Assembly: GCF_002005545.1 (NCBI RefSeq)
Contig: NZ_LBMT01000001.1
Coordinates: forward strand, 1,510,301-1,574,300
Source: Streptococcus mitis
GTDB lineage: Bacteria > Bacillota > Bacilli > Lactobacillales > Streptococcaceae
Length of the DNA: 64,000 nucleotides
Reading direction: 5' to 3'
Positions 32,400 to 44,500 of the stretch are shown piece by piece. A program made the position numbers and the translations under genes. The notes beneath the pieces are model-generated. The model was given only the letters and a program-made list of their open reading frames with translations. It did not search any database and was not told where the DNA came from. Position 1 is the stretch's first letter. Each line of letters opens with the position of its first letter.

Positions 32400-32503
32400 A
32401 AAGAGAATGAACAAAAACGAGTTTCTCTTTACTAACCCCAAAAAGTTGCACAAATAATTATCGAAAGGATTTAGTTCTGTACTGCACAGGACTAAGTCCT
32501 TTT
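32400..32503 (+). terminator. Two hairpins downstream of uraA
   Basis: First an 8-bp hairpin (32400-32407 with 32423-32430). Then a strong 17-bp hairpin (32464-32480 with 32486-32502, two G-U pairs) followed by TTTTATAG, a good intrinsic terminator. The 80 bases after it include an AT-rich piece reminiscent of short streptococcal intergenic repeats, not assigned. Confidence 0.6.
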
Positions 32504-32571
32504 ATAGTAAAATGAAGCAAAACAGTACATAATGTGGTATCGTCAATTGAAACAAGGACAAGATAAAAGAG

Positions 32572-32614
32572 CCTCAAAAAAAGGTATTGCAACTTGGCAA
32601 TACCTTTTTTGAGG
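32572..32614. terminator. Bidirectional terminator between uraA and zmpB
   Basis: Nearly perfect 18-19-bp inverted repeat with A and T runs inside the arms (CCTCAAAAAAAGGTATTGC and its complement) and a 6-base loop. It can end transcripts from both directions at this convergent junction. A smaller hairpin with arms GAAAG..ATCA follows at about 32624-32647. Confidence 0.7.
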
Positions 32615-32683
32615 TGCTTTTTGAAAGCCATCAAATGATGACTTTCAGAGGGAGCAAAAAACTGTCCTCTTTATTTTAAACGT

Positions 32684-35600
32684 TTAAATGTCTTCTTTAA
32701 ACAGTTTATTAAAGAAACCGTCTGTGTTTTTAAGAAGGGCTTTGAATACCTTAGATTTAAGAGCTACAGTATGAGAGAAGTCATCTGTTTTTTTCAAATC
32801 TTCTTCGACTGCTTTATCAAATAAAGGCCTTAACTCATCATAGTTACTGATATGGACGCCATCAATATCGATACCTTCAAAGCCTTTCTTAGCTTTAGCA
32901 AGAACCTCCTCGTACCAATGTCTCTTCCACTCTTCAAGTGACTTGAACTTGTCTCCAGATACTTTCTTGATGATAAAATCATCTCCTAATAAGCTATTAT
33001 TTTGTCTATTAGCTTCATCTTGATATTTGCTAGAGACATATCCAATGAATCCATTTGCATATCCAAAGTAACCCCACATACGAAAAGCATTGTGTTTAAA
33101 TGATAATGAACCAGGAGCACCTTTGCTTGTATTACCACCATAAATACCAGCCATCATATTGACATTTACGTAAGCTGAGTTTGGTGTAAAATCTTCTGGT
33201 CTATAACGTCCATTACCTGGATTTCCATGTTTTGTCATGAAGTTATTATCCACTAAATCATTGACGCTAGATAAAGTCATTACCTTTTCTTCACCTTTCA
33301 AATCACGGACACTATCCCATTGGTTTGGACCTAAAAGATCATTGTACTGAATCTTAGAGCGCATTTCTTTGTCAATCTTCTTGAACCACTTACTATTGTC
33401 TCCTTTAATTTTAGGAAGTACAGCATCAGCTTCTACATGATCAAGCAACATCATAGCTTCATTATAGTTTCTCATGTAGCGGTCAATGTCATCACGTGTC
33501 TTTAATTTGTCAGGATCTGGGTTGTACCATTGGTTACCATCATTTGGACGATGGTAAGCCATATTAATTCCAAGTGCGCCATATTCACCATTAGTCGTTG
33601 AACTATCAGGTGTTTGCAGCATACCTTGTGCATAGGCTTCAACGTCTGTACCTTGACGATGCTTATGACCACCGAAGTAAAGCATTCTATCGTTTACGTG
33701 TGTTGTTTCGTGAGTAAAGGCTGAAATACCAAATGGGCTAATCATATCCGTCACCATAAACAAGACCTTGTCATCATTATTTGGATTAGGGAATATTGAT
33801 GCCATAGCGCCCATACGCCAGTCTCTATCATGGTGTCGCCATGTTGGACCATATAATTCACGAATTGGGGCTACAGGGTTACCTTTACCGTCAAATCCTC
33901 GACGACCTACAGGAGAACCATTGTAGGTCTGGTTATCCCAAACTGGTGTCGGTACCATATTTTGACTCTTAAGAAGTCTATCACGAACATTAGGCAGAGC
34001 TAATCTGGACCAGAAATCAAGATAAGTTTGTTGTCCCTTAGCAACTTTATCAATTTCTTTCTTAAATTCGTTTCGAGCTTCTTCTGTATGTTTTCCATAT
34101 TTCTCAAATGAACTGTACGCCATCGTGTTATATGTTGAAATTAAGAACATATGTGCATCTTTAAGCGTTAGAAGTGGTAAAATCATACGGCCATGAACAC
34201 CGTTATCTAAACCATCAAAGACTCTATGACGTTTATTGATAAAGTCAGGATTTGTAGTTTTAGGTTCTGAAACATAAACATTCTTAGCTGAGTGGATAAA
34301 CCAATCATTGATGTCTTTATCCTCTGTAAACAAACGCATGTTGTATTCTAGGAAGTTACGAAGACTACCTTTACCAGTATTACTTGCAATGATTTCACGA
34401 TAAGCATCCTGAGTTCGGTCACCCTTTAAGTTCTTCTCACTAGACCCGATGTTAATCAAGCGATCTAACACACTTGGTGTTTTACCGTAGAAGTCAGGTT
34501 TAAATATCATAATGTCTTTGATACTCATACTGTTGTCAGTATACTTAATGTTATAGTAACGGTTCAAGTAAGATAGAGCCATCATAATTTTCGCTTTATT
34601 ATCGTCAATTTTCTTCACAAGTGCTTTCATCGCAGCTTCGTCACTATTCAATTGATGATCTTCATTTTCGACTAAAGCTTTCACAAATTTATCAAGATTG
34701 TCTTTGACGTCAGTAAAGCTTTCTTCTAGATACAAATCAGCTGGATTTCCAATAATTTTACGAACATCTTGCGAATCGTATGTGACTGAAGATAACTTCT
34801 CTTTCACATCTGCAATCAGTTTGTCTCGATTTTTAACAACCATATTTGGTGTATAGACAACATCACCAAGACCAGATACGCTATATTCACGCACTTGTTG
34901 GACTTTAGAATCCTTGAGTGTGACCCCCATTTCTTCTTTTGTACCATCTGCATAGTGAATCATTATTTTATCGATATCCGATAAATCGGTCACGAATTGA
35001 CCATCCTTCATTCCCGTAACAGAAAGGACTTCTTTCTTAGCTAAGTTTGAATCTTCTGCAAGTTTGTTACCTTGGTTGACAATCCATTCTTTATTATAAA
35101 ATGGTTGAAGTTTCTCAATATTACGATAAGCCAGATCTCGATCTACTTTATAGTCTTGGGTTGACTTATATTCATCTTCTCTTCTGGTTAAACGATTTAA
35201 GCGATTGACCACAGGTTCGTTGATTTCGTATTTGTCAGCAGTAATATTAAAGGCTGCAATTCTCTTGTTAGCTTCATCTTGACTAATTTCTTTAATTTTG
35301 TCACGAGAACGTTTGTATGAATGTTTACCTGAACTGACACCTTTGACAACAAAGTTACGCTCTAACCATCCATTTGTGAAATAACCACCATCGTAGTCCA
35401 AATCTGAAGAACCAAAGAACTCTTCACCATTTTCAACTCTCATCATTGAAATATTATCTTCCAGTTTACCAAAAGGAAGATTGCTATTGATAAATCCACC
35501 TGTTTCAAACAAAACTTTAGTCTTAATGGTTCCTTTGGTGACCGATTTACGAATTGAACCATATTTACCAATTCCCATAGAGTCGTTACCATTATCTGTT

Positions 35601-38515
35601 TTAGCAACTAAACCACCTATACGGGCTCTGTTAGCAACAATATCAGCCTCGACATATGCTTTTGCAACATTACCTCTCCAAATCTCACCGGCAATGCCAG
35701 CCATATATTGACCTTTATCACCAACACCCGTGAGTTTACCGATGAAGGCTACATTTGTCAACTGACCACCACTATCGATTTTATTGACGATACCTGCAAT
35801 ATTGTTATTAGCAACTACATTACCAGTCACCTTAACATCTTCAACAGTTGCATTTTTCACCATGTTGGCAACAGGTGCTATTCCGTCAGCCCAAGGCATA
35901 TTGATATCCACATTACCTAAATTAATATTTTTCACAGAACCATTTTCAACACGATCAAATAAGGGACGGGCAATATTATGAATTGTATATTGTTTACCAT
36001 CAACACTTGATAGATGTCCCTTAAACGTACCTGGAACATATTGTTTGTTAGGTGTTGGTACATTCGTTGCATTCAAATCTGCTCCGATTTTAAATGTACC
36101 ATTTTTATTAACATTCATAGCGTCTACTAAATCTTTAAAGTTATAGTAGACATTATCTTCTTTAGGTTGGGGGTTTTCTATATAATAAACATACTTATTG
36201 CGCGCCTTAGATGGATCAATGTGTTGAATCAAATCTTGAGCTTCAGCAGTGATTTTATAAAGTTTCTTACCTTCTTCAGTCACTTCTTCAATTTTATCAA
36301 CTGCTAAACGTGTTACTTTATTATCACGACTAGTGATTTTTAAGTACATTTTCTTCACATCTTCATCAGAAGGTTTTTCGCTCATGAAATCACTTGGTGT
36401 TTCAGTACCATCATCATTCACCTTCACTAAATTAGTAGATGAAATATTTTTAATTTCGACCTTTTTCAACTCCAAACGCAAAGGTTTTTCATCTAATTTA
36501 GATGTTTCATCACCTTCACCACGGTTGTAAGTCATTGTTGTTGCAATTTTATAATCTTTGAATAAATCCAAATCTTGAATAGTGTCTGTCAATTTTTCTT
36601 TAGATAAATCAACTCGCTTAACAACAGTGTCCCCATCTTTAATCTCAGCTATAATGCTCTTAATTTCAGCATTACCTGTATTTTCAAGAGTGTAATCCAA
36701 TTTAGCTGAACGATCCATCGCATCTTCTGTAACCTTATCTAAAGTCAAAGTTGGAGCAACTTTTGACGTATATTCTGGCAACTCAGCTTGAACTTCAGGT
36801 TCTCCCTTTTCTGTGACTACTGCTTCGGGTAACACTGGTTGAACTTCTGGTTCCCCTTTCTCAGTCACAACAGCTTCTGGTAACGCTGGTTGAACTTCTG
36901 GTTCCCCTTTCTCAGTCACAACAGCTTCCGGTAACGCTGGTTGAACTTCTGGTTCCCCTTTCTCAGTCACAACAGCTTCCGGTAACGCTGGTTGAACTTC
37001 TGGTTCCCCTTTATCAGTCACAACAGCTTCTGGTAACGCTGGTTGAACTTCTGGTTCCCCTTTCTCAGTCACAACAGCTTCTGGTAACGCTGGTTGAACT
37101 GCGGGTTCTCCCTTTTCTGTGACTACTGCTTCGGGTAAGGATGGTTGAACTGCGGGTTCTCCCTTTTCTGTGACTACTGCTTCGGGTAACGCTGGCTGAA
37201 CTTCTGGTTCCCCTTTATCAGTTACAACAGCTTCTGGTAACACTGGCTGAACTTCTGGTTCCCCTTTGTCAGTCACAACAGCTTCTGGTAACGCTGGCTG
37301 AACTTCTGGTTCCCCTTTGTCAGTTACAACAGCTTCTGGTAACACTGGCTGAACTTCTGGTTCCCCTTTATCAGTTACAACAGCTTCTGGTAACGCTGGT
37401 TGAACTTCTGGTTTTCCTTTGTCAGTTACAACAGCTTCCGGCAACGCTGGTTGTACTTCTGGTTCCCCTTTTTCAGTCACAACAGCTTCTGGTAACGCTG
37501 GTTGTACTTCTGGTTCCCCTTTGTCAGTCACAACAGCTTCCGGCAACGCTGGTTGTACTTCTGGTTCTACAAGTTTTGTACCTATTGGTTGCGTATAGTC
37601 AGGCTTCTCTGCTTTAGGAGCCTCGTCTGGAACAGTACCTACAGGTTCAGTGTATGCTGGTTTTTCATGAACTGCTGGTTCAACTAAATTACCGCCAATT
37701 GGACCTGTATATTCGGGTTTCTCATGAACTGCTGACTCTACAAGGTTTGTACCTATTGGTTGCGTATAGTCAGGTTTTTCTACTTTAGGAGCCTCGTCTG
37801 GAACAGTACCTACAAGTTCAGTGTATGCTGGTTTTTCATGAACTTCTGGCTCTACAAGGTTTGCTCCTATTGGTTGCGTATAGTCAGGCTTTTCTACTTT
37901 AGGAGCCTTGTCTGGGACTGTACTTACAGGCTCAGTGTATTTAGGTTTCTCAGCTTTAGGCGCTTCATTAGGGATACTTTCCTGAGTTTCAGATACTGGA
38001 ACATTTTTTGTCCCTTCATCCTTATGTTGAATTTCTGAAATTGCATTATCATCAAGGGATAAGTATCCAATATAACGATATCCAGTAATTTGAACTACTC
38101 CTTCATTACTTGGAGCTTTCAAAGGATTGCCTATATCGAGAGCTTGCATACTAGAAAGACTAATTAGTCCGATAGTAGTAACTAAGAACAAACTACTAAC
38201 TTTTTTCTTTTTATGAACCAAAAGGACTAAACTACCAACAGCTAATAGACCTAAAGCTGTAAACACAGAAGTCGATGAACCTGTTGCAGGAAGAGCTTCC
38301 TGCTGATAAATAAGAGCATAACTTGCTTCATTATCAGTAGGAATTCCTTCCTGAATCTTGCTTTGTTCTTCCTTTGTAAGAGCGCTTTTTTCAACATAAT
38401 GATAGGTAGAAGCATGAATTACTGACGGTGCAACCAAGACACTTCCGAGTAACACCGAACCAACAATCCCACAGATTTTTCGGATCGAAAATCGTTCTTT
38501 TTTAAATAATGACAA
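32684..38515 (-). CDS. zmpB: ZmpB-type surface zinc metalloprotease (M26)
   Basis: 1943 residues. A YSIRK-like export signal (RFSIRKICGIVGS, about 8-35) is followed by LPATG at 75-79, then two hydrophobic segments, the unusual N-terminal anchor layout of streptococcal M26 proteases. A 19-residue repeat (about 185-319) and fifteen 17-residue repeats (about 320-577) form a stalk. A GLUG/M26 N-terminal domain (about 780-960) and the catalytic domain follow. The zinc motif HETTH is at 1602-1606 with the glutamate ligand at 1626. HETTHVND and the EAYAQGMLQT segment match ZmpB as I remember it. The start is TTG at 38515, with AGAAGGTGA before it. It is 41 bases after iga, probably cotranscribed. 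The substrate is not known from sequence. Confidence 0.9.
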   Translation of the reverse strand: MSLFKKERFSIRKICGIVGSVLLGSVLVAPSVIHASTYHYVEKSALTKEEQSKIQEGIPTDNEASYALIYQQEALPATGSSTSVFTALGLLAVGSLVLLVHKKKKVSSLFLVTTIGLISLSSMQALDIGNPLKAPSNEGVVQITGYRYIGYLSLDDNAISEIQHKDEGTKNVPVSETQESIPNEAPKAEKPKYTEPVSTVPDKAPKVEKPDYTQPIGANLVEPEVHEKPAYTELVGTVPDEAPKVEKPDYTQPIGTNLVESAVHEKPEYTGPIGGNLVEPAVHEKPAYTEPVGTVPDEAPKAEKPDYTQPIGTKLVEPEVQPALPEAVVTDKGEPEVQPALPEAVVTEKGEPEVQPALPEAVVTDKGKPEVQPALPEAVVTDKGEPEVQPVLPEAVVTDKGEPEVQPALPEAVVTDKGEPEVQPVLPEAVVTDKGEPEVQPALPEAVVTEKGEPAVQPSLPEAVVTEKGEPAVQPALPEAVVTEKGEPEVQPALPEAVVTDKGEPEVQPALPEAVVTEKGEPEVQPALPEAVVTEKGEPEVQPALPEAVVTEKGEPEVQPVLPEAVVTEKGEPEVQAELPEYTSKVAPTLTLDKVTEDAMDRSAKLDYTLENTGNAEIKSIIAEIKDGDTVVKRVDLSKEKLTDTIQDLDLFKDYKIATTMTYNRGEGDETSKLDEKPLRLELKKVEIKNISSTNLVKVNDDGTETPSDFMSEKPSDEDVKKMYLKITSRDNKVTRLAVDKIEEVTEEGKKLYKITAEAQDLIQHIDPSKARNKYVYYIENPQPKEDNVYYNFKDLVDAMNVNKNGTFKIGADLNATNVPTPNKQYVPGTFKGHLSSVDGKQYTIHNIARPLFDRVENGSVKNINLGNVDINMPWADGIAPVANMVKNATVEDVKVTGNVVANNNIAGIVNKIDSGGQLTNVAFIGKLTGVGDKGQYMAGIAGEIWRGNVAKAYVEADIVANRARIGGLVAKTDNGNDSMGIGKYGSIRKSVTKGTIKTKVLFETGGFINSNLPFGKLEDNISMMRVENGEEFFGSSDLDYDGGYFTNGWLERNFVVKGVSSGKHSYKRSRDKIKEISQDEANKRIAAFNITADKYEINEPVVNRLNRLTRREDEYKSTQDYKVDRDLAYRNIEKLQPFYNKEWIVNQGNKLAEDSNLAKKEVLSVTGMKDGQFVTDLSDIDKIMIHYADGTKEEMGVTLKDSKVQQVREYSVSGLGDVVYTPNMVVKNRDKLIADVKEKLSSVTYDSQDVRKIIGNPADLYLEESFTDVKDNLDKFVKALVENEDHQLNSDEAAMKALVKKIDDNKAKIMMALSYLNRYYNIKYTDNSMSIKDIMIFKPDFYGKTPSVLDRLINIGSSEKNLKGDRTQDAYREIIASNTGKGSLRNFLEYNMRLFTEDKDINDWFIHSAKNVYVSEPKTTNPDFINKRHRVFDGLDNGVHGRMILPLLTLKDAHMFLISTYNTMAYSSFEKYGKHTEEARNEFKKEIDKVAKGQQTYLDFWSRLALPNVRDRLLKSQNMVPTPVWDNQTYNGSPVGRRGFDGKGNPVAPIRELYGPTWRHHDRDWRMGAMASIFPNPNNDDKVLFMVTDMISPFGISAFTHETTHVNDRMLYFGGHKHRQGTDVEAYAQGMLQTPDSSTTNGEYGALGINMAYHRPNDGNQWYNPDPDKLKTRDDIDRYMRNYNEAMMLLDHVEADAVLPKIKGDNSKWFKKIDKEMRSKIQYNDLLGPNQWDSVRDLKGEEKVMTLSSVNDLVDNNFMTKHGNPGNGRYRPEDFTPNSAYVNVNMMAGIYGGNTSKGAPGSLSFKHNAFRMWGYFGYANGFIGYVSSKYQDEANRQNNSLLGDDFIIKKVSGDKFKSLEEWKRHWYEEVLAKAKKGFEGIDIDGVHISNYDELRPLFDKAVEEDLKKTDDFSHTVALKSKVFKALLKNTDGFFNKLFKEDI
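36785..37560 (-). repeat. Tandem 51-bp repeats in zmpB (17-residue unit)
   Basis: Fifteen nearly identical copies of QPALPEAVVT(D/E)KGEPEV plus a partial one. Variation is mostly A/V/S at position 3 and D/E at position 11. The same unit is found in iga at 43100-43415. Copy number is likely to vary between strains. Confidence 0.95.
37560..37965 (-). repeat. Tandem 57-bp repeats in zmpB (19-residue unit)
   Basis: Seven units of the form KPxYTxPxG followed by NLVEPxVHE or TVPDxAPKxE in near alternation, upstream in the protein of the 17-residue repeats. The two unit types suggest duplication of a 38-residue pair. Confidence 0.85.
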
Positions 38516-38556
38516 GCGTAATCACCTTCTTTAATTTTATTTCCTAACAGTAAACA

Positions 38557-41500
38557 CTATTTTTTATTTTCAAAAATTGAACTTCTAAAATCATCAGTTT
38601 GGTCAAGATAAGCTTTAAAGATTGCTCTCTTCAACTTATGAACTGCACTGTCTGTTTCTGGATTATAGTTATTCCAATGAGGAGTTTCTGTATCCTTGCG
38701 GACAGCTTCATTCATTAGTTGTTGCAACTCATCTATATTGCTTGTAGTTTTGGTTGCAAAGCTTGTCCATGATTTACTTGTATCATTAAAGGTAACTTTA
38801 TTCAATTTGCTGAATTTTTCTTGTCGCTCTTTATACATGGCCTTTTTAAAATCACTCCAAGTGTCGTATTTACCATTAAATAATTTTTGAAGTACTAATT
38901 TATCTGTTACCAATCCTTTAGTCTTACCATATGAGGTAATCGTTTTATTATTTGCCCTAGCATCGGGTTCAAATTGATTTGAAATATATGGCACCATACC
39001 ATCTTTAAATCCTTTAGCAGCTAATAGTTCATAGGCCATACGACGTCCCATCAGGTCACCTGGCGTTCCGTCATCATTACTTAATGCTGCATAAATCGGC
39101 GCAAATAATTTAATAGTGAAGTAGCCATTTCTTTCGTATTCACCTAAGGCATATTCCCTAGACGAAATAATATTATTCTCAATCAAATCATTAAATGAAT
39201 GTAATTTTTCAGCTTCTTCTGCGGTTAAATCTCTGACAACATTTGTTGCGTAGACATTATTTCCATCTGGATCCTTAACAAATTTATTCTCGATTTTTCT
39301 TAGAGTATTCATTTTTTCGTAAACACTCAATTTATTCACAACAGACTGCCCTTCAAGATATTCCAACATATAAACAACATCAAACATATTGTGGACATAT
39401 TGCTTCAAATCATCAGAGTTTTTAAATCTCGTAGTTGGATCGAGTATTTGTAATCGTTCTCCTTCTTTACTATCCGATTTTAAATGTTTCAAGATCGAGT
39501 TGATGGTGATGGTTGCGTCATTTGGATGGTCTGGTGCTTGTAATAAGCCTTTTGCAAAGAACTCTGGTCCCAAGCCACTTCTTCGACCATAGCCACCAAG
39601 ATAGATGTCCTGATCTGAGTCATGCGTCATTTCATGCGTATAAGTGATAGCTCCATCCTTATCCAACATACGATAACCCATATAATATACTGCATCCCCT
39701 GTAGCGTAAGCACCGTGTCCATTATGGCCAACTTTATTTCCAACAGGTCCAAAGAAATGTTTCATTGCAGGATTTGGACTATCAAAATCTGATACTGTTT
39801 GGGCTTTTCCATCAGTATTATCATCTCCGAATTTATAGGCATCATAAAGCAAGATATTTCGATAAAGTTTCTCACGCCCTTTTTCATCTAGAATACGATA
39901 CCAATAATCGTAGTGATCTCGTTGACGTTCGGCAGTTTCGTGAGCGCTCTTTTCAACAAAGTTATTTAGATCACCATTTGCTTGATGCTCTTTATTACGG
40001 TAACGATCATAAGCACCAAAGCCTAGGCTAGAGATAGTTGAAATGACAAATACGGATCTTTCTGGCAAGGTAAGTAGAGGTAGTACCATATTACGGTATT
40101 TCCAGCTGTCGCTAGTGATTCGATCATAAACACCAATAGAATACTTGCTACCTGCTTGTTCCTGATTAGCCCTCACTTCTGAAATGTTAGATTTTTCTTC
40201 AACGATTAAAGCTTTTGTCTGTGATTTAAACCATTCATTGTTAGTTTGATGTGGTACGAATGCTTTACGGTAGCCTTCTAAAGCACTAAACAGATCTTTT
40301 GTACCGTAGTTATTCGTCAACAAGGCATTGTAAGTAACCACATTATTTTTAGCCAAGAGATTGTTGTAGCCAGATTTGCCTAGTTCAATAATCGTATCAA
40401 GAGGAGAGGTATTTCCCTTACCAAAGAAATCCATATGGAACATAAGCAAATCTTTTGCGCTAGCCTTATCAAATTTGAAATCATACCAGCGTTCTAGATA
40501 GGTTAATCCTAGCATCAAGGCTTCTTTGTTTCGCTTGATTTTATCAACGATGTAATTGTCAATAGCACTATTATTTCCAGAAACAGCAGCATCAGCTGAG
40601 AGTAATTTTTTAAGAGTCTCAGTTAGGTGTTCTTTGGTCTTAGTGAATTGCTCATCTAGATAGAGTTCTGTTAATTTAACATTATCAGAGATTCCTAACA
40701 AATTCTTAAGAGTAGTTGGATCATACTGAACTGCAGTTAAATCATTTTTAACTCTGTCTATTATAGATGTATAATTTTTTAGGAAAGCATTTGGTGTGTA
40801 TACTAGACCTGTAGTTCCAATAGTATACTCAGCCAGATTTGCAAAATCACGATGGTAGGTTAAGCTTACTTTCTCAGATGTTCCATCTTTGTAATGTAGT
40901 AGTAAGTGATTGATAGAGTGCTTATCTGGAGTAATATCTGAAACCACTTCCTCATTTTTCATAGCGACAACAGATAACAATTCTTTCTTAAACAGGTTAT
41001 GATCAGCTGATAATTGATTTCCATACTTCACAATGGTGTCTCTATTATAGAAAGGCAATAATTTCTCTATATTTTTATATGCAACTTTTCTTGTCTCCTG
41101 ATAATGAGCTGCCTTGGTATAATCTACATCCTGTTTAGCAGAATTTGTGAAATCTTCCACGGTTATAGTTTTCTTTGTAGTAATCTGGTCTTTCTTGGCT
41201 TGAACTGCTGTTTTTTCAATCTCCGTACCACGTTCTACAGTGGAATCAACTGACATTACCTCATCTCCAACTGCTTGAACATTAACTACCTTATTGTCTT
41301 TATTACTGTATACCTTTGTCTGCTTCATACCATCAAAATGGTATCCAGAAATCGCATTCCCATTTGTAATATTCATATCGCTGAGAACGTTATTCAAGTG
41401 GCCGGTATTATCATCTGCTCCGCCGTCTTGCGTCCATAGGGAACCTGCAACTCCACCAACTCTAGCGAATGGTTTAGCATTATTTATTTCACCTTCAGCA

Positions 41501-44500
41501 TAACTATTTACTACAGTTGCATTATTTTCTACGATACCTGCAATTCCGCCAATGGTTTGGTTAGAACGTTCTGCATTACTTGAAATAGTTACTGTTGCAA
41601 TAGAATGATCTATCCTAGCATTCGTACCAGTTAATTGACCGACTAGACCACCAATTGCATACTGAGAGGTTGTAACAAAAGTATTTGTTATTCTTCCGGT
41701 GAAGCTACTATTTCTTACTGTAGAATTATCAACTTTTTGGACAAGTCCTCCGATACCTAGCTCACCAGCAATGATTCCATTTGCGTGAACGTTATCTAAA
41801 GTTGAAGAATTTGTGGCTTCCTTAGCAACTGATGCGACATGATTCTTACCAGAAATATTGACATCTTTTAAGGTGAGATCCTTAACAGTAGCGTGTTCTA
41901 ATCTATTGAATAACGGCTTTTTTAAATTATAGATAGCATAATTTTTACCTTGATGACTACCAATTAGTGTTCCTGTGAATTTACTTGTAACGTAACTTTC
42001 TTGATTTTCATTTAACTCAAACTCGCGAGCATTCATTGTCGCTCCCAGAGTGAAAGTTCCATTAGGTTTACTATTCATATCAGTTACTAGTTTTTTAAAT
42101 GATGTGTAGATAGGGCCATCATTTTGAACAAGTTTTGGAAGATAATATGTAAAATTGTCTTGGTATTGATTGTCTACAGATTGCTTCAAGTGTTCCAATC
42201 TAGCCGTGATTTTATAGACTGGTTTGCCATCTTTTGTAGTGTCCTCAATGTTTGAAACTGGAAGCAGTACATCTTTAAATTTAGCTGACTTCACCTTAAT
42301 GAAATAAGCAGATTTATTAGCTGGTACTTTATCCAAGCTTGTATGCTGTCTTGATTGATTGTCTTCATAACTATAGAGCTCCACATCAGTAACACTTCTT
42401 AGTTCTATTGTTTTCTCTGGATCTGTTTCTTTCGGCTTCTCAACAGGAGTTTCAGGTTTAAGTTGCTCGATATTCCCCTTGTATTCAGGAAGTGGATCTA
42501 CCTGTTCTGGTTCTACTATTGCTCCGGCCTGTGGACCTGTGTATTCTGGTAGGGGTGCTACTTGCTCTGGTTCAACTACAGCTCCAGCTTGTACGCCTGT
42601 GTATTCTGGTAGGGGAGCCACTTGTTCTGGTTCAACTACAGCTCCAGCTTGTACTCCTGTATATTCTTTTGATGGTTCTACTTTTTCTGGTTCTACTATT
42701 GCTCCGGCTTGCACTCCTGTGTATTCCTTCGGTGCTTCTACCTTCTCTGGTTCAACTACAGCTCCAGCTTGTACGCCTGTGTATTCTGGTAGTGGTGCTA
42801 CCTGCTCTGGTTCAACAATAGCGCCAGCTTGTACACCTGTATATTCTTTTGATGGTTCTACTTGCTCTGGTTCGACAATAGCTCCAGCTTGTGGGCCTGT
42901 GTATTCTGGTAGTGGTGCTACTTGTTCTGGTTCACCAATAGCTCCAGCTTGTACACCTGTATATTCTTTTGATGGTTCTACTTGTTCTGGTTCTACTATT
43001 GCTCCAGCTTGCACTCCAGCATATTCCGGTTCTACTTGTTCTGGTTCTACTATTGCTCCGGCTTGTACACCTGTATATTCTGGTAGTGGTGCTACCTGTT
43101 CTGGTTCGCCTTTATCTGTTACAACTGCTTCTGGTAACGATGGTTGGACTTCTGGTACACCTTTATCACTTACTACAGCTTCTGGCAACTCTGGTTGAGC
43201 TTCCGGTACACCTTTATCACTTACTACAGCTTCCGGCAACGCTGGTTGAACTTCAGGTTCACCTTTGTCGGTTACAACTGCTTCTGGCAACTCTGGTTGA
43301 ACTTCCGGTACGCCTTTATCTGTTACAACTGCTTCTGACAACTCTGGTTGGACTGCTGGCTCACCTTTGTCGGTTACTACAGCTGCTGGTAGTTCAGGCT
43401 GAATTGCGGGTTCAACAATAGCTCCAGACTGTACTTCCTTATGTTCTACACCAGTCTCAGGTTGTTCCTTTATAACTTGAACTTTTTTAGTACCTTTTTC
43501 GACTATTCTTGGAACAGGCGCAGTCGTTGAAGTTGAAACAATTTCTCGTGAAACCTCTTCCTTGTTTACAGAGAATATTCTGACGATTTCAACTTTCTTA
43601 CCTAATTTACCTTCTTGTTTTACTCTTACAGTTCCTTCAGCTAAATCAGGATTTTCTTGAATTTCTTCTTGAAAATCTATTTTTGTTTCTATAGTTTCGT
43701 CACGATATAAGAGTTCAGGTTTGTTCAATTGACCTGATAGAACTTCATCCTGTGGATTTAGTGTATTTACCCCAGTCTTTTCTTTTGGAGAAACCTTCTC
43801 GTCTTTCTTCGTTTCTAGACTCTTATGTTCGGCTAATTGTTCTTGAGAATCTGAAGATTGTTTCTCTTCTTTTCTTGGATTGATTAATTCTGTAGAAAGA
43901 GGTTTTTCAACTACTTGAACTTCTGTCGACTTAGTTGAAGAAACAGGTGTTTGTTCCTGAATAGCTTGTACTGTTGATGGATTCTCTACAAAATTCGGTG
44001 TAACATTATAATCCACCTTTTGTTGTTTTGTAGGAGTGGCAACTGAACTCTTTTGATTACTTACTTCAGAATCAGAAGTCGTTTTCCCCTCTTTGATATA
44101 TCCAATATATGTGTAACCTGAAATGTCTTTAGGAAGAGGTAATTTTTCTCCAGAGGTCAATTCATAGTCCGTATTGTAATTCAGTAAGAGATTATTTTCT
44201 AAAGCATGAGCCGACACAAGGACACCATTTCCTATTCCTGCAACCAATACTAAATGTAATACTGTTTTATTCTTAACTTTGTTCTTAGAAACGGCAAAAA
44301 TTAAAATCCCCAAAGCAGCTAAGCTAGTACCAGCAACTAAGGCTTGCATCTCATTCTTGCTTCCAGTATTTGGCAATTCCGCCAGTTGATTTTGGGAATT
44401 TAACTTATAAACAAGATAATAAGTTTCATCATCATTCTCCACGTATGTCGGAATATCATAAACGAGCTGATTCTTTTCTTCTGATGATAGCTCTGACTCT

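Noticed and set aside
32500..32571. Possible RUP-type or IS-end repeat after uraA
   Set aside because: Only a few short pieces resemble known pneumococcal repeats and I could not define boundaries or a full match.
42479..43198. 239-codon open frame on the plus strand rich in CSGSTIAPAC
   Set aside because: It is the antisense reading of the iga tandem repeats. The periodic sequence keeps this frame open; it has no ribosome site or family match.
42470..43415. Regular repeats that might be taken for a CRISPR array
   Set aside because: Units are contiguous coding repeats without unique spacers and are in frame with iga. The same holds for 36785-37965 in zmpB. No cas gene is present.
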